Assembly (NCBI RefSeq): GCF_900167375.1
Contig: NZ_FUWY01000002.1
Location: 310,001-374,000, forward strand
Source: Anaerorhabdus furcosa
Lineage (GTDB): Bacteria; Bacillota_I; Bacilli_A; Erysipelotrichales; Erysipelotrichaceae
Reading direction: 5' to 3'
Length of the DNA stretch: 64,000 nucleotides
Shown here: piece by piece, positions 33,367-41,547 of the stretch
Layout: the number at the start of each line of letters is the position of its first letter
Position numbering within the stretch: position 1 is the first letter of the stretch
Translations under genes and position numbers: made by a program
The notes under the pieces: model-generated
Databases searched by the model: none
What the model was told of the DNA's origin: nothing
The model's input: only the letters and a program-made list of their open reading frames with translations

Positions 33367-35910
33367 ATGAGTAAAAACAAAGAATTAAAAATACTTTTAC
33401 TAAGTGTAAGTGTTGTTCTAGCAATATACTATTTTTATGTTTTATTTGCGAATGGAGGGACATCACTATTTTGGGGAGATGAATCTGAACAAGTAGTTCA
33501 ACTATACGCTAATTCATATGAATTGATTAAGTCTGGGAATTTTACTCTCTGGAATCCTTCGATTGGAACGGGAGCGAGTCAATTTACTATGTTCCTATCT
33601 ATATTGGGAGCTCCATCCTTTTATCTAACATTGTTATGTCCAAGTAAAGAGTATATTGTTTATATATTTCCATTAATAGACATGCTAAGATTTTTAATCG
33701 TTGCAGTATTAAGTTATTTGTGGATATCAAGGTTAGTTAAATCAAGCCAAGCTCGAGTGATTACAAGTTTGTCATTTACATTTTGTGGTTGGATGATGTA
33801 TTGGATGCATTATCCGAATTTCATGGATACTTTTATTTACTTGTCTGCTATATTGTATGTTTGCGAAGAAATGTTTGAAGATAAGAAATTTTGGTTATTT
33901 TCTTTACTAATTGCTTTTATAGGTATATTAAGTTTATATCAATTATATATGATCTCATGGCTTATCTTCATTTACTTAATCTGCAGATATTTCATGATAT
34001 CGAGTTATAATATTGATTGGAAGAAGTTTTGGCATATGTTTTTCAAAGTATTCTTTTACTTTGTTTTGGGTATTGGATTGGGAGCAATTGTTATATTTCC
34101 TTGTGTCCTTATTTTATCATCCACAAATCGAATAATGGATGTAAGCTCAAGTTTATTTTTACCTATAAAACCACTCGATGCATTTAGAGTTCTGACATCT
34201 TTATTCTCACCAGTCATAAATGATTTTGATTATAATCTATTTGGATCACCTTTTACAAAAGATGTAATGAGTGTGTACACTGTATATAATTACTCTCTTA
34301 TTATATTTCCATTATTTGCATTGCAAGTTTTTAAAGTTAAATTCAATGGTAAAAAAATACTAATCACTACCATGATTCTCTTATACCTACTGTTATTCTT
34401 TAAATTTTCATATTTTGTATTTAACGGGAATAATTCGGTACGTTGGAGTTTTTATTATAATGTATTTAATTGTGTACTATTAGCATATCTCATAGAAAAC
34501 AAATCTCAATGGGATTCGAAACTTCTAAAATTGTCAGGAATAGGGATAATTTTATTTATTATTTGTATTTCTATTATCAGCAGATATTTTGGTCTTGCTT
34601 CAAATATAAGCCGATTAACCCAACTATATGTAGTACCCTCACTAATTGTCTTCATCATTTTGTATATTATTTCAAGTGAAAAGAATTTTAAGTATATATA
34701 TATTTTGATTAGCGCAGAGATTCTTATGTGCCTATTATTAAGGTCGTTTAATGGAAATTCTTCACTTGTAGCTAATCAAACTACTGTAGATGAATATCAT
34801 GATAAAATATTTCAAAATGAAATAATGGACTACATTAATACCATAGATGATAGTACATACTATCGTATGGAATTTGATGTTCAAGATTCATTGGGTTACA
34901 ATATGCCGCTTGCTAATACATATGCAGGATTCACTTCATATGTAAGTATTTATAATTATGAGAGTATTGAATTCTATGAAAACAGATTTTCAAATTCTTG
35001 GTTTGTTGAATATAATCCTTCAAAATTCTTGGTAAAGAGCCTATTAGGAAATAGATATCTTGTGACTAATTCGGAATCATTAGAGATTCCTTATGGATAT
35101 ACTCAAATGAAGGAGTTCAACGAATTTGCAGTGTATAAAAATTCTATAGATATGAATTTAGGTTATGCAACAAACAAAGTAATATCAATGAAATCACTTG
35201 CTGATAAAGATACTTTTATTAAAGATTTTGCAATGATGCAGGGTATTGTTGTGGATCAAGAAGATTCAGTTATTATTGATTACCCTCGAGAAGTTAAAAG
35301 TGATCTATTAAATGAATCATTCAGTCCTATTTTAGGAACAGATGGTGTGTATATTATTGATTATAGTTCAAGTGATCCAAAATCAGTATGTAAGTATGAT
35401 TTGTATTACAATGGTGATAGTTTTGATACTAGAAATAGTAGAGAAATAGGATACTATGCACTAAAACTCGATAAAGACTATAATGATATTTATGTATATT
35501 GTGCAAGTGATAATAATCCTAATCATTATGTACCTGTAAATGTATATTGGTTGTCGAATAAGCAAGTTGATCAATTCTATAGTGGATTGAATAAACAAGA
35601 TAAATTCTATGATGTTGAGAGTTCTCAAGATAAGATATCTGCTAGCATTTCAATTACTGGAGAAGATAAGCTTGTGGCAACAAGTATTGCATATGATGAT
35701 GGATGGTCTGTTAAAGTTGATGGGAAAACAACTGCTATAAGAAAAGTGAACTATGGATTTATTGGTTTTGATTTAACAGAAGGTACACATCGTGTAGAAT
35801 TCACTTTCATTCCTAAAGGGTTGATATTAGGGATAATCGTGACTGTTATCTCAATAATTGCTTTTTTGGGTTTACTTTGGTTTGAAGCAAGAAGAAAGAG
35901 GAAGGCTTGA
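33367..35910 (+). CDS. YfhO-family membrane glycosyltransferase (GT-C type), subgroup B
   Basis: An 847-residue paralogue of the gene at 19479 with the same first loop ('FWGDESEQVVQLYANSYELI'), 'APSFYLTLL', and 'ATSIAYDDGWSVKVDGKT' before the final helix. About 12 helices lie in the first 450 residues. Its C-terminus is strongly basic ('ARRKRKA'), cytoplasmic by the positive-inside rule. It begins 137 bases after the previous YfhO gene with GGGATGTGAG ahead, so it may have separate expression. Two subgroup B copies in one window suggest two different donor or acceptor pairs. No catalytic residue seems lost. Confidence 0.82.
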   Translation: MSKNKELKILLLSVSVVLAIYYFYVLFANGGTSLFWGDESEQVVQLYANSYELIKSGNFTLWNPSIGTGASQFTMFLSILGAPSFYLTLLCPSKEYIVYIFPLIDMLRFLIVAVLSYLWISRLVKSSQARVITSLSFTFCGWMMYWMHYPNFMDTFIYLSAILYVCEEMFEDKKFWLFSLLIAFIGILSLYQLYMISWLIFIYLICRYFMISSYNIDWKKFWHMFFKVFFYFVLGIGLGAIVIFPCVLILSSTNRIMDVSSSLFLPIKPLDAFRVLTSLFSPVINDFDYNLFGSPFTKDVMSVYTVYNYSLIIFPLFALQVFKVKFNGKKILITTMILLYLLLFFKFSYFVFNGNNSVRWSFYYNVFNCVLLAYLIENKSQWDSKLLKLSGIGIILFIICISIISRYFGLASNISRLTQLYVVPSLIVFIILYIISSEKNFKYIYILISAEILMCLLLRSFNGNSSLVANQTTVDEYHDKIFQNEIMDYINTIDDSTYYRMEFDVQDSLGYNMPLANTYAGFTSYVSIYNYESIEFYENRFSNSWFVEYNPSKFLVKSLLGNRYLVTNSESLEIPYGYTQMKEFNEFAVYKNSIDMNLGYATNKVISMKSLADKDTFIKDFAMMQGIVVDQEDSVIIDYPREVKSDLLNESFSPILGTDGVYIIDYSSSDPKSVCKYDLYYNGDSFDTRNSREIGYYALKLDKDYNDIYVYCASDNNPNHYVPVNVYWLSNKQVDQFYSGLNKQDKFYDVESSQDKISASISITGEDKLVATSIAYDDGWSVKVDGKTTAIRKVNYGFIGFDLTEGTHRVEFTFIPKGLILGIIVTVISIIAFLGLLWFEARRKRKA

Positions 35911-36307
35911 CAAAAGTATTCTTAATAACAATGTTGTGATTATGCTTAAATTTGAAACAATTTTAATTGTTAGACATAATTATAGATTTCATGATATTGG
36001 ATCATTGAAATGTGGACTATTAAAAATATCCTTTGTTAAAGAGAAGTAATACATTGATAACTATAAATTTGTATTAAATCTTCGATATGATGAAAGATGA
36101 AAGATATAATCCCTAGGTAAGATGTAAAAAATGATAGAATGTAGAATATATTGGAAGTCTGAATGAAAAATGAGATAATAATTAAGAATTGTATTCAGTA
36201 CCATAAGAATACAAAAACAAGAGTGATCGTAAGAGAACATGATTATTTCTAGCTAAAGTAGCTAATTTGGTTGATTTAATAAAACGTATAAAGTAAAGGG
36301 GTAAACT
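35911..36307. other. 397-base gene-free stretch before the sugar-nucleotide operon
   Basis: This is the longest non-coding gap in the window. It is AT-rich. A weak open frame (C-terminal extension of a 63-codon frame, 35858-36049) resembles nothing I know. A hairpin lies at 36189-36214, and a TAGCTA-AAG-TAGCTA repeat at 36250-36264. No tRNA, riboswitch or CRISPR pattern is visible. It probably holds the promoter and leader of the operon starting at 36308, though no strong promoter consensus stands out. Confidence 0.5.
36189..36214 (+). promoter_or_regulatory. Leader hairpin upstream of the sugar-nucleotide operon
   Basis: TTGTATTC (36189-36196) and GAATACAA (36207-36214) form a perfect 8-base-pair stem with a 10-base loop, about 94 bases before the GtrB-like gene. 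No T run follows, so it is not a standard terminator. It may be a protein-binding or RNA-stability element. Confidence 0.3.
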
Positions 36308-37249
36308 ATGAAGAAAATATCAATTGTCATTCCGTGTTATTTCAATGAATTGAATATTCCGGAAACGTATTCAGTTTTAAAGCGGGATGTTTTAGATAAA
36401 AGAGAAGATATCTTATTTGAATTAGTGTTTGTCGATGATGGTTCAAAGGATAATACTTTACTAGAACTTAAAAAAGCTCAAAAAACGGATACAAGAATTA
36501 GAATAGTTAAATTATCCCGTAATTTTGGTGAATTTAGGGCTATTGTAGCAGGAATGAGTGTTGCAACAGGTGATGCAATCGCGGTTATGAGTGCTGATTT
36601 ACAAGATCCACCCTATTTAATCACTGAAATGATTGAATACTGGGAAAAAGGTGAAAAAGTTGTAATTGCAGCAAGAAATAAAAGAAATGAACCGTGGATT
36701 AAGAATTTTTTTGCAAATACTTATTACAAAGTAGTTAGAAAATTAGTCATTGAAGATTATCCACAACAGGGATTTGATTTCTTTTTAATGGATTCAGATG
36801 TTGCAAAGATATTAGTGAATATGCAAGAGAAGAATTCATCAATTTATGTTCAGCTTATCTGGACAGGATATAAACCTAAAGTTATAGAATATACACGAAT
36901 GGAGCGTGAAAAAGGCGAATCCATGTGGTCTTACAAAAAGAGATTTGATTTATTTATAGATACATTTATTGTATTCTCTCATACGCCGATTCGTTGGATT
37001 AGTGTATTTGGATTTTTAATGAGTATAACAGGTTTTATCGCAGCAATTTACTTTATATTTGATAAACTAATAAACAAAGTAGATGTTGCCGGTTGGACAT
37101 CATTAATAGTAGTTGTATTGGTACTAGCAGGTGTTCAAATGATCATGCTAGGTATTATCGGCGAGTATATGTGGAGAAATCTTGATGAGACTAGAAAAAG
37201 ACCACTTTATATCATTGAAAATGTAATTGAGGGAGAAGCAAATGAATGA
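36308..37249 (+). CDS. GtrB/ArnC-like polyprenyl-phosphate glycosyltransferase
   Basis: A 313-residue GT2: 'MKKISIVIPCYFNELNIPET', 'VFVDDGSKDNTL', 'KLSRNFGEFRAIVAGM', 'MSADLQDPPYLI', 'GFDFFLMDSDV' and 'REKGESMWSYKKRFDLFIDT', all hallmarks of GtrB/ArnC/DPMS type enzymes. Two C-terminal membrane helices lie at about 232-256 and 270-292. It makes undecaprenyl-phosphate-sugar at the inner face for use by an outer GT-C protein. It opens the sugar-nucleotide operon and its end overlaps the FdtA gene by 8 bases, which suggests that the aminodideoxy sugar made next may be its donor. The many YfhO/GT-C proteins nearby are candidate partners. Confidence 0.88.
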   Translation: MKKISIVIPCYFNELNIPETYSVLKRDVLDKREDILFELVFVDDGSKDNTLLELKKAQKTDTRIRIVKLSRNFGEFRAIVAGMSVATGDAIAVMSADLQDPPYLITEMIEYWEKGEKVVIAARNKRNEPWIKNFFANTYYKVVRKLVIEDYPQQGFDFFLMDSDVAKILVNMQEKNSSIYVQLIWTGYKPKVIEYTRMEREKGESMWSYKKRFDLFIDTFIVFSHTPIRWISVFGFLMSITGFIAAIYFIFDKLINKVDVAGWTSLIVVVLVLAGVQMIMLGIIGEYMWRNLDETRKRPLYIIENVIEGEANE

Positions 37250-37646
37250 TGTTTATTTACAAGCATTTAAAGCACATGGTAGTGATGAAGATGGCTATTT
37301 AAGTGCAATTGAAAAGAATACTGGACTTCCTTTTGATATTAAGCGTGTTTATACTGTTATTAACACAAAAGAAGGCAATGTGAGGGGTTATCATGCACAT
37401 AAAGAACTATTTCAAATTTTCTTTGTTTTAAAAGGTAAAATTGAAGTTCATTGTGAGGATTTAGAGGGTAATGAAGAAAAGTTTATACTAGATGATCCTC
37501 ATATTGGCTTAGTTTGTGGTCCTTACATATGGCATACATTGACTTATCATGATGATGCGATTCTAATGGTTTTGGCTAGTGAAGGTTATTGTGAATCTGA
37601 TTATATAAGAAATTATGAAGACTTCATTCAAGAGAGAGGTAAATAA
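37242..37646 (+). CDS. dTDP-4-oxo-6-deoxyglucose 3,4-ketoisomerase (FdtA/QdtA-like)
   Basis: A 134-residue cupin of the WxcM/FdtA family. Beta-barrel motifs 'RGYHAHKELFQIFFVLKG' (catalytic histidines of the family) and 'GLVCGPYIWHTLTY' are clear. FdtA and QdtA convert dTDP-4-keto-6-deoxyglucose to the 3-keto sugar of galacto or gluco form. The following gene is the matching 3-aminotransferase, so the pair leads to dTDP-Fuc3N or dTDP-Qui3N. The ATG at 37242 is chosen because GGGAG lies about 7 bases ahead and it overlaps the previous stop. No RmlA/RmlB or 3-N-acetyltransferase (FdtC/QdtC) is encoded in the window; these must lie elsewhere or be lacking. Confidence 0.83.
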   Translation: MNDVYLQAFKAHGSDEDGYLSAIEKNTGLPFDIKRVYTVINTKEGNVRGYHAHKELFQIFFVLKGKIEVHCEDLEGNEEKFILDDPHIGLVCGPYIWHTLTYHDDAILMVLASEGYCESDYIRNYEDFIQERGK

Positions 37647-37647
37647 A

Positions 37648-38742
37648 ATGAAAGTAGCTAATAATTTATTGCGTCCACAATATTTAAAATATAAAGATGA
37701 ATATCTAAAAAAAGTTGAAGAAGTATTAGACAGTGGATGGTATGTGTTAGGGAATGAAGTAAAGGCTTTTGAAGAAGAATTTGCAACATATAATAATGTG
37801 AAATATTGTGTTGGTGTTGCGAATGGCTTGGATGCATTAATATTAGCATTTGAAGCGTTAAACCTTGAAGAAGGAGATGAAGTTATAGCACCTGCAAATA
37901 CCTATATAGCATCAATCATGGGGTTTACAAGAAATGGTTTAGTACCTAAATTTGTAGAACCAGATGAATTTTATAATTTAGATATTAGTAAAATTGAAGA
38001 AGCAATCGGTCCTAAAACAAAAGCAATCTGTGTTGTTCACTTGTATGGTCAAATTGCTAATATGGAAGAAATAATGAGAATTGCCAAAAAACATAATCTC
38101 TATGTTGTAGAAGATTGTGCACAATCACACGGAGCTTCTTTACATGGTAAAAAATGTGGTACGTGGGGAGATGTAGGGTGTTTCAGTTTCTATCCAACAA
38201 AAAATTTAGGTGGATTTGGAGATGGAGGAGCAATCATCACAAATAATAAAGATTTTGAAGAAGAAATTCGAATGATGCGTAATTATGGCTCAAAGAAAAC
38301 CTATTATTTTGAAAAAGTTGGGTTTAATTCTCGCCTGGATGAACTTCAAGCAGGTTTATTAAGAGTAAAACTTAAATATTTAGATGAGTTAACTGAAGAA
38401 CGCAGGAAAGATGCAGAAAGATTTATTAAGGAAATCAACAATCCGAAAATACTTCTTCCAGCGTATCAATTTAATCGAGAGGGACATGTATTTCATTTAT
38501 TTGTAATTCAAGTTGAAGATAGAGATGATTTTATGAAGTATTGTGAGGAGAGAGAAATTGGATTAAAAATTCATTATCCTCAACCACCACATTTGAGTGA
38601 TGCATATAGGTATTTGGGATATAAAGAAAATGATTTCCCAATAACGGAAAATCAAGCAAATCATATTGTGTCTTTACCAATGTATAATGGAATGACCAAA
38701 GAGGAAGTTGATTATATAATTGGTGAAATGAACAAGTATTAG
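37648..38742 (+). CDS. DegT/DnrJ/EryC1 sugar aminotransferase (FdtB/QdtB-like)
   Basis: A 364-residue PLP-dependent aminotransferase. The cofactor lysine is K185 in 'FSFYPTKNLGGFGDGG'; other marks are 'GVANGLDALILAFEAL', 'VIAPANTYIASI' and 'VVEDCAQSHGA'. It would aminate the 3-keto sugar made by the preceding cupin to give dTDP-3-amino-3,6-dideoxyhexose. It starts 1 base after the previous stop, with AGAGAGG ahead of ATG 37648; the open frame from 37615 lies inside the previous gene. Close relatives include FdtB, QdtB and TylB-type enzymes, and gluco or galacto specificity cannot be read from sequence. Confidence 0.87.
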   Translation: MKVANNLLRPQYLKYKDEYLKKVEEVLDSGWYVLGNEVKAFEEEFATYNNVKYCVGVANGLDALILAFEALNLEEGDEVIAPANTYIASIMGFTRNGLVPKFVEPDEFYNLDISKIEEAIGPKTKAICVVHLYGQIANMEEIMRIAKKHNLYVVEDCAQSHGASLHGKKCGTWGDVGCFSFYPTKNLGGFGDGGAIITNNKDFEEEIRMMRNYGSKKTYYFEKVGFNSRLDELQAGLLRVKLKYLDELTEERRKDAERFIKEINNPKILLPAYQFNREGHVFHLFVIQVEDRDDFMKYCEEREIGLKIHYPQPPHLSDAYRYLGYKENDFPITENQANHIVSLPMYNGMTKEEVDYIIGEMNKY

Positions 38743-38790
38743 TAAAATACTTGCAGTTTATTATCTTTAGAAAGCGAAAGAGGTATGAAG

Positions 38791-39570
38791 ATGAAAGTAG
38801 TTATTCTAGCTGGTGGTTATGGGACAAGAATTAGTGAAGAGTCTCATTTAAAACCGAAACCGATGATTGAAATTGGAGGAAAACCAATACTATGGCATAT
38901 TATGAAATATTATAGTTTTTTTGGACATAATGAATTTGTAATATGTGCAGGGTATAAACAAGAAGTGATAAAAGAATGGTTTTCGAATTACTTTTTGCAT
39001 ACAAGCGATATTACATTTGACTTTACTCAAGGTAATAAATTAATTGTACACAATAACGTGTCAGAGAATTGGAAAGTTACAATCGTTGATACAGGTTTAA
39101 GTACTATGACAGGCGGGCGTATAAAACGAATTAAAAACTACATAGATAACGAGCCTTTCTTTTTGACTTATGGGGATGGAGTAGCTAATGTCGATTTGGA
39201 TTCGTTGATAGATGAACATAAAAAAAGTAATAAACTACTTACTTTAACGACTATTCAACCTGGGGGAAGATTTGGATCATTAGAAATTGATGAAAATAAT
39301 GTAGTAAAATCGTTTCAAGAAAAAAATCCGGAAGATGGAGGTTGGATTAATGGTGGATTTATGGTGATTAATCCTAAAGTATTTGAATACATTGAAGGTG
39401 ATACGACAGTGTTTGAAAAAGAACCATTAGAAAAACTTGCACAAGAGGAGAACATATATGCATATAAGCATCAAGGTTTTTGGCAATGTATGGATACGGT
39501 AAGAGATAAAGAATATTTGGAACAACTAATTAAAGATAATGAAGCACCATGGGAGGTTTGGAAAAAATGA
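38791..39570 (+). CDS. rfbF: Glucose-1-phosphate cytidylyltransferase
   Basis: A 259-residue nucleotidyltransferase with 'VVILAGGYGTRISEESHLKP' at the start, 'KPMIEIGGKPILWHIMKYYS', 'YGDGVANVDLDSLI' (D-x-D-like metal site) and 'FWQCMDTVRDKEYLE'. It makes CDP-glucose from CTP and glucose-1-phosphate, the first step to CDP-3,6-dideoxyhexoses. I chose ATG 38791 over ATG 38785 because the AAAGAGG site is only 1 base from the latter but 7 from the former. It is coupled by an ATGA overlap to the dehydratase. RfbF is one of the most recognisable members of its class. Confidence 0.92.
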   Translation: MKVVILAGGYGTRISEESHLKPKPMIEIGGKPILWHIMKYYSFFGHNEFVICAGYKQEVIKEWFSNYFLHTSDITFDFTQGNKLIVHNNVSENWKVTIVDTGLSTMTGGRIKRIKNYIDNEPFFLTYGDGVANVDLDSLIDEHKKSNKLLTLTTIQPGGRFGSLEIDENNVVKSFQEKNPEDGGWINGGFMVINPKVFEYIEGDTTVFEKEPLEKLAQEENIYAYKHQGFWQCMDTVRDKEYLEQLIKDNEAPWEVWKK

Positions 39571-40628
39571 ATCTAAGTGAATTTTATAAAGATAAAAAGG
39601 TGTTGGTTACAGGGCATACTGGATTTAAAGGTAGTTGGCTATGTTCAATTCTTTTAGAACTTAATGCTGAAATATGTGGTATAGCTTTGGAACCTTCAAC
39701 AAATCCTAATCTATTTAATCAACTTGATTTGAAAAATCGAATAAGTTCACATAATATTATTGATATTCGTAATTTAAATGAGATTAAAAAAGTTTTTAAT
39801 GAATTTAAGCCAGAAATTGTAATTCACTTAGCAGCTCAACCTCTGGTAATAGAGTCATATGAAAATCCTGTTTATACTTATGATGTTAATGTAATGGGTA
39901 CTGTAAATATATGTGAATGTATTCGACATACAGAATCGGTAAAGTCTTTTGTAAACGTTACAACAGATAAAGTATATGAGAATATAGAAGAAGAGAGTCA
40001 TGCTTATTTAGAAACAGATCGATTAAACGGTTATGACCCTTATTCAAATAGTAAATCATGTTCGGAATTAATCACAGATAGTTATAGAAAATCATTTTTT
40101 AATGATTTAAATATTGCAACATCAACATGTAGGGCTGGAAATGTGATTGGAGGGGGAGATTACTCAGCAAATAGAATAATACCTGATTGTTTTAGAGCTA
40201 TTCAAAATAATGAATCTATTTTGGTTAGAAATCCTAATTCAATAAGACCTTATCAACATGTTTTAGAAGCTGATATTTTTTATTTAATGCTCGCAATGAA
40301 ACAATCGATAAATATTACTTTGGCTACAAACTATAATATTGGGCCAGATGAATTGGATTGTATTACTACGGGGCAATTATGCGACATAGTTTGCAATCAC
40401 ATTGAATACTCTCCTAAGTGGAATGCAGTGAATTATTTTGGACCGCATGAATCAGGGTTTCTTAAGTTAAGCAATATAAAAGCAAGAAAAAATTTGAATT
40501 ATGCTCCTAGATGGAGTTCAAAGGAAGCAATTGAATTTACAATTGATTGGTATATTGATTTCTTAAATAAGAAAAATATGACAAATATTACTCAATTCCA
40601 AATAAAAGAATTCTTGAAAGATTATTAA
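39567..40628 (+). CDS. rfbG: CDP-glucose 4,6-dehydratase
   Basis: A 353-residue extended SDR enzyme: 'VLVTGHTGFKGSWL' (NAD site, residues 12-25), 'VIHLAAQPLV', 'NVTTDKVYEN', catalytic 'YDPYSNSKS' and 'RAGNVIGGGDYSANRIIPD', all standard for RfbG. It turns CDP-glucose into CDP-4-keto-6-deoxyglucose. The ATG at 39567 overlaps the previous stop and has GGGAGG 10 bases ahead. Next comes an SDR and RfbH, so the order F-G-SDR-H continues the pathway to a 3,6-dideoxyhexose. Confidence 0.92.
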   Translation: MNLSEFYKDKKVLVTGHTGFKGSWLCSILLELNAEICGIALEPSTNPNLFNQLDLKNRISSHNIIDIRNLNEIKKVFNEFKPEIVIHLAAQPLVIESYENPVYTYDVNVMGTVNICECIRHTESVKSFVNVTTDKVYENIEEESHAYLETDRLNGYDPYSNSKSCSELITDSYRKSFFNDLNIATSTCRAGNVIGGGDYSANRIIPDCFRAIQNNESILVRNPNSIRPYQHVLEADIFYLMLAMKQSINITLATNYNIGPDELDCITTGQLCDIVCNHIEYSPKWNAVNYFGPHESGFLKLSNIKARKNLNYAPRWSSKEAIEFTIDWYIDFLNKKNMTNITQFQIKEFLKDY

Positions 40629-40641
40629 ATTAGGTGACATT

Positions 40642-41547
40642 ATGAAAAGTGCTGTGATAAGTGGAGCTAATGGATTTATTGGGAATTCTTTATGTAGAGA
40701 ATTACTTCGACAAGGTTATAAAGTTTATGGGATTTCAAGATATGGAACAACAATTAAAAATGAAATGTATAAAGATATTATTTTTAATGAAGAATTAAGT
40801 AAAATGATAAATCTATTTCAAGTCAATGAGGAATATGACTATTTTTTTCATTTTGCATGGAGTGGTGTTTCATCTGAATTTCAGCAAAGCTATTTGACTC
40901 AAATCAAAAATATTGAAACATCATGTCAATATGTCGAATTTGCTTCTCGATTGAAATGTAAGAAATTTATATTTGCTGGTAGTATTTTTGAATATGAAAA
41001 TATACAGAATAGAAATATTACTTTCGATACAAGTAATAGTGCTAAAAACTATAGTTATGCGAAACTTGCTGCACATCAAATGTGTTTAACATTGTGTAAC
41101 GAAAAAAACATGTTATTTAATTCTTGTCTTATCTCCAATGTTTTTGGAGAAAATGAAAATAGCAAGAGATTTATTTCTTCATTTATAAAAGCAATTCAAA
41201 ATGATGAAAAATTTCTATTATCACAATGTGATCAAATGTATGATTTTATTTATATCGAGGATGCAATTAATGCGATTATTTGTATTGCAGAAAAAGGGCA
41301 TAATTTGTGCGAATATTATATAGGTTATGGCGATGTTAGACCTTTGTTAGAATTTGTATTAATGATACGTAATCTTATTAATGAGAATTATCTTTTAGAA
41401 ATTGGAAAAAGAACTGAAAAAACAACGTATTTTGATTTTAATCAATTTGATGTGTCAAAAATTAAAGATGATTTGGATGTTAAATACAAATATGACATAG
41501 TCAGTGCATTAAAAAAAACTGTTGGAGGAAAACAAGATGAACGATAA
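40642..41547 (+). CDS. SDR-family reductase/epimerase, likely CDP-3,6-dideoxyhexose synthase
   Basis: A 301-residue extended SDR: 'AVISGANGFIGNSLCRELL' (NAD(P) site), 'FFHFAWSGVSSEF', 'FIFAGSIFEYE' and catalytic 'YSYAKLAAHQ' (Y-x-x-x-K). Lying between rfbG and rfbH, it is the likely last reductase that fixes the sugar's stereochemistry (abequose, paratose or ascarylose type), like RfbJ or RfbS. The 'FAWSGVSSEFQ' segment is reminiscent of abequose/paratose synthases. The E3 reductase (RfbI/DdhD) usual for the RfbH reaction is absent from the window. Which isomer forms cannot be read from the sequence. Confidence 0.7.
   Translation: MKSAVISGANGFIGNSLCRELLRQGYKVYGISRYGTTIKNEMYKDIIFNEELSKMINLFQVNEEYDYFFHFAWSGVSSEFQQSYLTQIKNIETSCQYVEFASRLKCKKFIFAGSIFEYENIQNRNITFDTSNSAKNYSYAKLAAHQMCLTLCNEKNMLFNSCLISNVFGENENSKRFISSFIKAIQNDEKFLLSQCDQMYDFIYIEDAINAIICIAEKGHNLCEYYIGYGDVRPLLEFVLMIRNLINENYLLEIGKRTEKTTYFDFNQFDVSKIKDDLDVKYKYDIVSALKKTVGGKQDER

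Noticed and set aside
35858-36049. 63-codon open frame at the end of the subgroup B YfhO gene
   Set aside because: Its first part lies within the YfhO gene in another frame, it has no ribosome site and no recognisable features.
38733-38753. Hairpin CAAGTATT/AATACTTG at the end of the aminotransferase gene as a terminator
   Set aside because: No T run follows and the next gene (rfbF) continues in the same pathway direction after 48 bases; the stem is short.
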